Source of the DNA: Spirochaetota bacterium
Lineage (GTDB): Bacteria > Spirochaetota > Spirochaetia > B11-G9
NCBI GenBank assembly: GCA_003641695.1
Contig: QNBL01000002.1
Coordinates: forward strand, 1-25,564
Length of the DNA: 25,564 nucleotides
Reading direction: 5' to 3'
The notes beneath the pieces are model-generated. The model did not search any database. It saw nothing but the letters and a program-made list of their open reading frames with translations, and was not told the DNA's origin. Positions 16,304-21,412 of the stretch are shown here, piece after piece (the first letter of the stretch is position 1; every line of letters begins with the position of its first letter). The position numbers were made by a program, and so were the translations under genes.

Positions 16304-17596
16304 ATGAACGAACTGGTCAGAAAACTTCAATACAGGGAACCTCTTTTATGGATTAATCAAAATTACAGTTTGGACAAAGCGGAGAGATCTTCATTCATGG
16401 GCATGGAATCTGTTTACCAGGCTGAAGGGGTATTAGAAGATTATGCTCCGGTACTCCAGAAACTCTTCCCTGAACTGGAGCCCGTAAAAGGAATTATTGA
16501 ATCGCCCCTCCTGACAATTGATGCCATATACAACGACATTATTCCCCCGGGGCATCTTCTCCTTAAAGCCGATCATCTCCTTCCCGTTTCAGGATCCATC
16601 AAGGCACGGGGCGGGATTTTTGCTGTGCTGAAGATAGTTGACCATATAGCTGAGAGGGAAAATATTTTCCGGAAAGACCGTCGATTTACACTGTCCGGGG
16701 CTGCAAAAAAGATTTTTTCAAACTACCGCATTGCTGTAGGCAGTACCGGTAACCTCGGATTGAGTATTGGTATTGCCGGGAGAGCCTTCGGCTTCTCTGT
16801 TGAGGTTCACATGTCCTCGGCTGCAAAGAGATGGAAAAAAGAACTTCTGGATAAAATAGGCGCCGATGTTATTGCGTATGACTCGGATTATACAGCAGCG
16901 TGTGAGGCAGCACGTGTTTCTGCACAGAAAGATGATTCGGTATATTTTATTGATGACGAGAATTCAACTGATCTTTTTTTAGGGTACAGTGTTGCTGCTT
17001 TAAGGCTTAAAAAGCAGCTAAATGACTTAAATATTATGATTTCCGAAAAGCATCCTCTTTTTGTGTACCTCCCCTGCGGGGTAGGAGGGGCTCCCGGTGG
17101 TATTACTTTTGCCCTGAAACAGCTTTTCGGCAATTCAGTTCACTGTTTCTTTGCAGAACCTGTTGATGCTCCTGCAATGATCCTTGGATTGATAACAGGA
17201 AAACATGACGGTATTTCGATACAAGACATAGGGTTGTCCGGGAATACGTCTGCAGACGGTTTGGCTGTGGGAAGACCTTCAGGATTTGTAAGCTCACTGA
17301 TGAAAAGATATCTGGATGGAGCCTATACTTTACCTGACAGGGATCTCTTTTTTTATCTTGCCCGTCTGTACGATACAGAAGGGTTTAAGGTGGAACCTTC
17401 CGCGGCGGCTGGGTTCGCCGGCCCGGTTTTACTCACTACGGCCGGGGGAGGGAGGAGTTATATGGAGCAAAAAGGGATAGAAGCGAAAAATATCATTCAC
17501 TTGATCTGGTCTACCGGGGGATCAATGGAGCCGCGGGCGGAGTTTCAGAAAAACTATAAAAAGCATTATCCGCAAGTATGCATGGAGTCCGGTTAA
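16304..17596 (+). CDS. dsdA: D-serine dehydratase (D-serine ammonia-lyase), PLP enzyme
   Basis: It converts D-serine to pyruvate and ammonia. At 430 aa it is close to E. coli DsdA (442). The PLP lysine is Lys100 in the motif SGSIKARGG. The glycine-rich phosphate loop is GSTGNLGLSIG, followed by the DsdA-specific block VHMSSAAKRWKKELLDKIGA. Further family blocks are CGVGGAPGGITF, DGLAVGRPSGFV, VEPSAAAGFAGP and the C-terminal HLIWSTGGSMEP. No dsdC or dsdX lies nearby. There is no ribosome-binding site before the ATG, and the -10 box is so close that the mRNA may be leaderless. Its TAA (17594-17596) overlaps the TAA of convergent recR. Confidence 0.95.
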   Translation: MNELVRKLQYREPLLWINQNYSLDKAERSSFMGMESVYQAEGVLEDYAPVLQKLFPELEPVKGIIESPLLTIDAIYNDIIPPGHLLLKADHLLPVSGSIKARGGIFAVLKIVDHIAERENIFRKDRRFTLSGAAKKIFSNYRIAVGSTGNLGLSIGIAGRAFGFSVEVHMSSAAKRWKKELLDKIGADVIAYDSDYTAACEAARVSAQKDDSVYFIDDENSTDLFLGYSVAALRLKKQLNDLNIMISEKHPLFVYLPCGVGGAPGGITFALKQLFGNSVHCFFAEPVDAPAMILGLITGKHDGISIQDIGLSGNTSADGLAVGRPSGFVSSLMKRYLDGAYTLPDRDLFFYLARLYDTEGFKVEPSAAAGFAGPVLLTTAGGGRSYMEQKGIEAKNIIHLIWSTGGSMEPRAEFQKNYKKHYPQVCMESG

Positions 17597-18198
17597 TCGG
17601 AGATTGTCGTTCGCCCTTGCAGGGAACGGGTAAGGGTAAGTCTGTCGGCATATTCTATATCGCCGCCGGCAGGCAGCCCCGAAGCAAGACGGGACACTTT
17701 TACACCGGTGTGTGCAAGGAGTCTTACCAGGTACAGAGCTGTAGTATCTCCCTCTACCGTGGGATTGGTAGCGATAATTACCTCTTTTATCTCCCTTCCG
17801 TGTCTGGATGAGGAAATCCGTTCTATTAGTTTCCGTATCGTGAGATCTTCCGGTCCGATCCCATCAATTGGAGAGATCACCCCTTTAAGGACGTGGAACA
17901 AGCCGTTGTACTCTCTGGTGGATTCGATTGTTTGAACATCCTGGGATTGTTCAACAACGCAGACAACACTCCCGTCTCTGCCTGGATTACTGCAAATTTC
18001 GCAGGGATCATTTTCTGTATAACTCCCGCAGATGGAGCAGGTTTTTACACTGTCATGGAGGGTATTAAGCAGAGCGGCAAGATTCATTGAGGTTTCCGGA
18101 TTTGTTCTTAAAAGATGATAAACTATTCTTGCTGCACTCTTCTTTCCTATCCCCGGCAGGCGTGAAAATTCCTTTATCAGCTGATCAAGAACTGTCAT
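17593..18198 (-). CDS. recR: Recombination mediator protein RecR
   Basis: The protein has 201 residues, the usual RecR length. It contains an N-terminal helix-hairpin-helix (FSRLPGIGKKSAARIVYHLL, 11-30), a four-cysteine zinc finger (Cys54, 57, 66, 69; CSICGSYTENDPCEIC) and a Toprim domain (about 78-175; VVCVVEQSQDVQTIE, ATNPTVEGDTTALYL). RecR works with RecO (and RecF) to load RecA on gapped DNA. It is the last gene of dnaX-ybaB-recR, 2 bp after ybaB, and its stop codon overlaps that of dsdA with no room for a terminator between the convergent genes. Confidence 0.97.
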   Translation of the reverse strand: MTVLDQLIKEFSRLPGIGKKSAARIVYHLLRTNPETSMNLAALLNTLHDSVKTCSICGSYTENDPCEICSNPGRDGSVVCVVEQSQDVQTIESTREYNGLFHVLKGVISPIDGIGPEDLTIRKLIERISSSRHGREIKEVIIATNPTVEGDTTALYLVRLLAHTGVKVSRLASGLPAGGDIEYADRLTLTRSLQGRTTISD

Positions 18199-18200
18199 TG

Positions 18201-18515
18201 CTACACCTGGAATCCGGGAGGGAAGTTCATTCCTCCTGTCAGATTCTGCATCTCTGAAGCAAGGCGTACCTTTATCCTGGTATTGGCATCCGTGAAAGCA
18301 GCGAGGATAAGATCTTCCATCATCCGGATATCATCCGGATCAACAGCTTCCGGTGATATATGTACATTGGTAACTTCCATTGCACCATTCATGGTAACCT
18401 GAACCATATCGCCTCCGGAGGTGCCTGTCACGGTTATGGTTTTAAGTTTGTCCTGCATTCCTCCCATCTGGGACTGCAGTTCCTGAATATTTTTCAGCAT
18501 ATCCATTGGATTCAT
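18201..18515 (-). CDS. ybaB: YbaB/EbfC nucleoid-associated protein
   Basis: The protein has 104 residues with the YbaB pattern: an N-terminal helix MNPMDMLKNIQELQSQMGGM, the strand segment VTGTSGGDMVQVTMNGAMEV, then EAVDPDDIRMMEDLILAAFT and a Gly/Phe-rich end (GGMNFPPGFQV). It is a small dimeric DNA-binding protein; the Borrelia homologue EbfC binds DNA and affects gene expression. It sits 1 bp after dnaX and 2 bp before recR, the conserved trio of DNA repair and replication genes. Confidence 0.95.
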   Translation of the reverse strand: MNPMDMLKNIQELQSQMGGMQDKLKTITVTGTSGGDMVQVTMNGAMEVTNVHISPEAVDPDDIRMMEDLILAAFTDANTRIKVRLASEMQNLTGGMNFPPGFQV

Positions 18516-18516
18516 T

Positions 18517-20034
18517 CTAATCTCCTTTTATCACTTCACCCCGGAAGACCCGTTTTACCATCTCTACCGAATCATCCACATTCTCATCAGAATTGTTGTC
18601 TAAAACAGTTACCACTATATCAACCTGAATCTGCAGCATTTCCTGTATAGTTTCCTTTACTGCCAAAATGTCTGTTTTGACAAAGTTTGCTGAATAAGTT
18701 GAGTCGAAGACGAGCTCCAGGAGAGATCCGTTAAGCTTCCACGAAACAGCTTTCTCCAGTGCGGAAGCAAGGGAGAGTTTGTACTTTTTTATTTTGTTGA
18801 TGATATTTACTTTCTGGTCCAGAGAGATGGAGTATTCTTTTTCTTTTTCAGAACCAGGAGCTTCTGTAACGTTTTGTTCAGAAAATGTACCATTGACAAG
18901 TTCCTGTTTTATCTTTTTTATCTCGCTGAGTATTTCCCCCGGGGCAATGTATTCTGCCATGACGGATATTTTGCTCAGCGCAAGTTCCAGTTCAAAGTTG
19001 CGGTTGATGGAATACTTCAAATTTCTGTGGAGCTCAAGGAGTATTTCAAGAATTTTTTCTACCTGGATAACGGAAAATGCTTCAATAACCTTTTCGGAGT
19101 ATCTTCTTCTTTCAAAACCGAGTATTGCTTCTTTGCTTATTCCCTGTTTAATAAATAGAATGCTTCTGAAATATACAGTTAGATCCAGCAGGAACTGATT
19201 TATGGACACCCCACTCTGGAGAATATCGCCGGTTTGCTCAAGTACTTTGGTACTGTCTTTTGCCGCTATACTTTCTGCCAGAGAATCAATGGTCTCCAGT
19301 CCGACGATTCCCAGTTTCTCCCTGATTACATCAAGGGTTATCGAGCCGTTTGAAAATGATACAACCTGATCAAAGAGGGTGTATGCATCCCTCATGGATC
19401 CGGTAGCTTCCCTGGCAATCCAGAGAAGGGCATCGTTATGAGCTTCGATTTTCATTTCGTCAGCTGCTTTTGCAAGGAGTTCCTTTATCTTGTCAATGGA
19501 CAGGAGCCTGAAGTTGAATTGCTGACACCTCGATCTGATTGTTGCCGGAACCTTGTGCAGTTCGGTGGTGGCAAATATAAAGACTATATAAGGCGGCGGT
19601 TCCTCAATTGTTTTCAGCAGAGCGTTGAAAGCACTGTTGCTGAGCATGTGTACTTCGTCGATAATGTATACTTTATACCGTGAACTGTTGGGGGCAAAAA
19701 GAACTTCTTCTTTTATGGTACGTATATCGTTAACTGATGTATTACTCGCTCCATCAATCTCGATAACGTCCAGGGAGCTTCCTCTCGCTATCTCGATACA
19801 GTTGGAACATACTCTGCAAGGTGTATCGGTTACCCCTTTTTCACAGTTCAGTGATTTTGCAAGGATCCGGGCTGCAGAAGTTTTTCCAACTCCCCTTGGC
19901 CCGGAAAAAAGATAGGCATGAGCAATTTTTCCGGTTTCCAGTGAGCTTTTCAGGGTTGAAACGACAAAATCCTGTCCTTCCAGTTCATCGAACGTTCCGG
20001 GTCTTTTTTTGGTTGCAGTTACTTCATAGGCCAT
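18517..20034 (-). CDS. dnaX: DNA polymerase III tau (and possibly gamma) subunit
   Basis: This 505-residue protein is the motor of the sliding-clamp loader. Walker A is GPRGVGKT (45-52), the zinc-binding cysteines are Cys64, 73, 76 and 79, Walker B is DEVH (126-129), and the SRC sensor is at 168-170. Domain III ends near 370 and a lysine-rich linker leads to a short C-terminal domain. At codons 415-417 the message reads A AAA AAG in the zero frame, the same heptamer used for the E. coli dnaX -1 frameshift; the -1 frame would stop after 17 more codons, giving a gamma-like product of about 434 aa (E. coli gamma 431). GGAG precedes ATG 20034. It lies directly downstream of the SRP RNA and starts the dnaX-ybaB-recR unit. 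Confidence 0.97.
   Translation of the reverse strand: MAYEVTATKKRPGTFDELEGQDFVVSTLKSSLETGKIAHAYLFSGPRGVGKTSAARILAKSLNCEKGVTDTPCRVCSNCIEIARGSSLDVIEIDGASNTSVNDIRTIKEEVLFAPNSSRYKVYIIDEVHMLSNSAFNALLKTIEEPPPYIVFIFATTELHKVPATIRSRCQQFNFRLLSIDKIKELLAKAADEMKIEAHNDALLWIAREATGSMRDAYTLFDQVVSFSNGSITLDVIREKLGIVGLETIDSLAESIAAKDSTKVLEQTGDILQSGVSINQFLLDLTVYFRSILFIKQGISKEAILGFERRRYSEKVIEAFSVIQVEKILEILLELHRNLKYSINRNFELELALSKISVMAEYIAPGEILSEIKKIKQELVNGTFSEQNVTEAPGSEKEKEYSISLDQKVNIINKIKKYKLSLASALEKAVSWKLNGSLLELVFDSTYSANFVKTDILAVKETIQEMLQIQVDIVVTVLDNNSDENVDDSVEMVKRVFRGEVIKGD
18784..18790 (-). other. Candidate programmed -1 frameshift heptamer A AAA AAG in dnaX
   Basis: The heptamer is in the correct phase (ATA AAA AAG TAC). 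About 15 nt downstream GCTTCC pairs with GGAAGC and GAAA with TTTC, forming a possible hairpin, but the spacing is longer than in E. coli. No clear internal Shine-Dalgarno stimulator is visible upstream. Confidence 0.4.
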
Positions 20035-20059
20035 AGCAGCTCCAGTATAACATAAAAAA

Positions 20060-20184
20060 CCCCTTTAGCTCCAGTCAAGTAGACTGTGTCTCATCAATTA
20101 ATCACTTACCGCTGCTACCTTCCAGTCCTGACGGGGTTGGGCGACAATCGATAGCACAGAACCTGACTATCAACACTAAAGGGG
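20060..20184 (-). ncRNA. ffs: Signal recognition particle RNA (small 4.5S-like)
   Basis: On the minus strand the conserved domain IV reads GTCAGGACTGGAAGGTAGCA followed by GCGGTAAG, with the GGAA tetraloop and the asymmetric internal loop that Ffh binds. The ends CCCCTTTAG (20184-20176) and CTAAAGGGG (20068-20060) close a terminal stem, directly followed by six T residues (20059-20054), so the last stem also serves as terminator. Length is about 125 nt, without an Alu domain. It starts 5 nt after tRNA-Ser(GGA) and is probably cut from the same transcript. Confidence 0.93.
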
Positions 20185-20189
20185 AATAG

Positions 20190-20277
20190 CGGAGAGGGGG
20201 GGATTCGAACCCCCGGAACCCGGTTAGGGTTCATACGCTTTCCAAGCGTACTCCTTCGGCCTCTCGGACACCTCTCC
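20190..20277 (-). tRNA. tRNA-Ser (anticodon GGA)
   Basis: The acceptor GGAGAGG pairs with CCTCTCC. The anticodon stem is ACGCT/AGCGT with loop TTGGAAA, there is a long class II variable arm (GAACCCTAACCGGGTTC) and a T-arm GGGGGTTCGAATCCCCC. It is 88 nt with discriminator G, and CCA is not encoded. SRP RNA follows 5 nt downstream. Confidence 0.96.
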
Positions 20278-20347
20278 ATAAAGGAACATATATAAATCGG
20301 GGCAACCCGAAGTATTCAAAATACCCGTTCGAATTCCCCTCTCCTAT
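20278..20347 (-). repeat. Spacer with solo end of the tRNA-spacer element
   Basis: The plus strand carries TACCCGTTCGAATTCCCC (20322-20339), the same end signature found in the larger spacer elements, next to tRNA-Ser(CGA). Two small perfect hairpins adjoin it: GTATT-CAA-AATAC and TCGGG-GCAA-CCCGA. No duplicated tRNA 3' end is visible, so it looks like a truncated copy. A -10-like TTATAT for tRNA-Ser(GGA) also lies here. Confidence 0.5.
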
Positions 20348-20435
20348 CGGAGAGAGAGGGATTCGAACCCTCGGAGCTGACAAGCAGCTCAACGGCTTTC
20401 GAGGCCGCCCGATTCAACCACTCTCGCATCTCTCC
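20348..20435 (-). tRNA. tRNA-Ser (anticodon CGA)
   Basis: The acceptor GGAGAGA pairs with TCTCTCC. The anticodon loop is CTCGAAA in the stem CGGC/GCCG, and there is a long class II variable arm (TGAGCTGCTTGTCAGCTC) and a T-arm GAGGGTTCGAATCCCTC. It is 88 nt with discriminator G and no encoded CCA. Confidence 0.95.
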
Positions 20436-20458
20436 AGTTGTCGTAAAGCATCCTTCAT

Positions 20459-20486
20459 GAATACATCCCGTACCCAAGAGGATTCG
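20459..20486. repeat. Displaced copy of the tRNA-Arg 3' end (direct repeat of 20635-20662)
   Basis: These 28 bp repeat the region from the T-loop of tRNA-Arg to beyond its 3' end with a single mismatch (a20465 versus g20641). Only the 3' portion of the tRNA is present here, so it is not a tRNA gene. Confidence 0.9.
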
Positions 20487-20634
20487 CCTTCCGGTCACCG
20501 GCGTCCTGCCGGTTCCCTCCAGGCGCTTCGCTCGCTGCCGCACGCGTCCTGCGCGCTTGTCCTCGCATACGCTCGGCGTTCGCTCGATTCGAATCCTCTG
20601 CAGTCTGAACCGCAGAAAGACTCAAACCCGTCTA
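20487..20634 (-). repeat. GC-rich, hairpin-rich insert between the two copies of the tRNA-Arg 3' end
   Basis: The insert is much richer in GC than its surroundings. It contains CCGGC-GTCCT-GCCGG (20498-20512) and GCACGC-GTCCT-GCGCGC (20540-20556), two hairpins with the same loop. Its distal CGAATCCTCT (20590-20599) is a perfect inverted copy of AGAGGATTCG in the flanking repeat (20477-20486). No coding potential is apparent. Confidence 0.7.
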
Positions 20635-20644
20635 GAATACGTCC

Positions 20645-20718
20645 CGTACCCAAGAGGATTCGAACCTCCGGCCTTTAGATCCGCAATCTAATGCTCTATC
20701 CAGCTGAGCTATGGGTAC
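20645..20718 (-). tRNA. tRNA-Arg (anticodon GCG)
   Basis: The acceptor GTACCCA pairs with TGGGTAC. The D-arm AGCTCAGCTGGATAGAGC is shared with E. coli arginine tRNAs, including A20. The anticodon stem is TTAGA/TCTAA with loop TTGCGGA, which gives GCG for codons CGC/CGU, and the T-arm is GGAGGTTCGAATCCTC. It is 74 nt with discriminator G. Most bacteria use ACG (inosine) for these codons, so GCG is unusual. Confidence 0.92.
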
Positions 20719-20723
20719 AAAAG

Positions 20724-20737
20724 CGGAGACGGAGGGA
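20724..20737. repeat. Degenerate displaced copy of the tRNA-Ser(GCU) 3' end
   Basis: CGGAGACGGAGGGA matches CGGAGAGGGAGGGA at 20886-20899, the acceptor and T-stem 3' part of tRNA-Ser(GCU), at 13 of 14 positions; the T-loop part has decayed to AAAA. Confidence 0.6.
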
Positions 20738-20755
20738 AAACCCTCCCTTTTCCGG

Positions 20756-20860
20756 CATCCTGTCTGAAGCTTCCGGGTCCGGGGGTACTCAGTGGCACAA
20801 TGCATCGTGCATTGTTTCCGGTTCTGCCGAACCGCCTTCGTACCCGTTCGAATCCCCTGG
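20756..20860 (-). repeat. Structured spacer element, copy A (105 bp)
   Basis: It is about 93 percent identical to copy B (21031-21136). It contains perfect hairpins ACAATGCA-TCG-TGCATTGT (20797-20815) and CGGTTC-TGCC-GAACCG (20819-20834), and ends in TACCCGTTCGAATCCCC (20841-20857). It lies between tRNA-Ser(GCU) and tRNA-Arg and is noncoding as far as I can see. Confidence 0.9.
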
Positions 20861-20885
20861 TTTCTCATCCAGACAGTATAAAAAA

Positions 20886-20972
20886 CGGAGAGGGAGGGAT
20901 TCGAACCCTCGGTACAGTTACCCGTACAACTCCTTAGCAGGGAGCCCGATTCAACCGCTCTCGCACCTCTCC
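20886..20972 (-). tRNA. tRNA-Ser (anticodon GCT)
   Basis: The acceptor GGAGAGG pairs with CCTCTCC. The anticodon stem is GCTCC/GGAGT with loop CTGCTAA, and there is a long variable arm (TGTACGGGTAACTGTAC) and a T-arm GAGGGTTCGAATCCCTC. It is 87 nt, discriminator G, no encoded CCA. It reads AGC/AGU. Confidence 0.95.
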
Positions 20973-20995
20973 AAAGTCGTAAATCAGCAAATAAG

Positions 20996-21015
20996 TACGG
21001 AGAAGGTGGGATTCG
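20996..21015. repeat. Displaced copy of the tRNA-Ser(UGA) 3' end (direct repeat of 21142-21161)
   Basis: TACGGAGAAGGTGGGATTCG is an exact 20-bp duplicate of the region from the T-loop of tRNA-Ser(UGA) to 2 bp past its 3' end. Confidence 0.92.
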
Positions 21016-21030
21016 CCCTCCTGCTCCAGA

Positions 21031-21136
21031 CATCCTGTCTGAAGCACTCGGGTCCGGGGGTACTCAGTGGCGCAATGCATCGTGCATTGCTTCCGGTTCT
21101 GCCGAACCGCCTTCGTACCCGTTCTAATCCCGCTGG
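21031..21136 (-). repeat. Structured spacer element, copy B (106 bp)
   Basis: It is the partner of copy A. Its first hairpin GCAATGCA-TCG-TGCATTGC (21072-21090) differs from copy A by a compensatory pair change (A-T to G-C), the second hairpin CGGTTC-TGCC-GAACCG is identical, and a third, CAGACA-TCC-TGTCTG, spans 21027-21041. It lies between the two copies of the tRNA-Ser(UGA) 3' end. Confidence 0.9.
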
Positions 21137-21143
21137 TCTCCTA

Positions 21144-21228
21144 CGGAGAAGGTGGGATTCGAACCCACGGAACCTTGCGGTTCAATAGTTTTCAAGACTA
21201 CCTCCTTCGACCACTCGGACACCTCTCC
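21144..21228 (-). tRNA. tRNA-Ser (anticodon TGA)
   Basis: The acceptor GGAGAGG pairs with CTTCTCC (one G-T). The anticodon stem is GTAGT/ACTAT with loop CTTGAAA, and there is a long variable arm (GAACCGCAAGGTTC) and a T-arm GTGGGTTCGAATCCCAC. It is 85 nt, discriminator G, no encoded CCA. It is the first gene of the tRNA-SRP transcript. Confidence 0.95.
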
Positions 21229-21251
21229 AACATTTCATTTACTGGAACTAA

Positions 21252-21280
21252 AATATATAAATTTGGTTACCCTTTGTCAA
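21252..21280 (-). promoter_or_regulatory. Strong sigma70 promoter of the tRNA/SRP RNA cluster
   Basis: On the minus strand TTGACA (21280-21275) and TATATT (21257-21252) have 17-bp spacing, and the predicted start lies about 17 nt before tRNA-Ser(UGA). The rest of 21229-21407 is noncoding and holds the kinase promoter. Confidence 0.85.
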
Positions 21281-21382
21281 GGTGGTTGTCTTTCGTATAA
21301 ACCAAATCAAGGAATGAATGGTAATGGGTAGATATGCAATAACAAGTACCATCCCTTCATATAATCACCCGGGAATTAAGTG

Positions 21383-21412
21383 TTGACTTATCCCCGTTGA
21401 GACGACTATGCT
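21383..21412 (+). promoter_or_regulatory. Putative promoter of the histidine kinase gene
   Basis: TTGACT (21383-21388), 18 bp, TATGCT (21407-21412). The -10 overlaps the first possible ATG (21408), which would favour ATG 21423 or a later start. Confidence 0.4.

Noticed and set aside
20459..20486. A second tRNA-Arg gene suggested by the repeated 3' end
   Set aside because: Only the T-loop and acceptor 3' strand are present; no anticodon arm, D-arm or 5' acceptor strand lies beside it.
20756..21136. Repeats A and B as a CRISPR array or integron cassettes
   Set aside because: There are only two copies, 275 bp apart with tRNA genes between them, and no short regular spacers, no attC core sites and no cas or integrase gene in the window.
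20691..21188. A 165-codon plus-strand open frame across the tRNA cluster
   Set aside because: It runs antisense through three tRNA genes and the spacer repeats; its protein is low-complexity translation of tRNA and palindromes.
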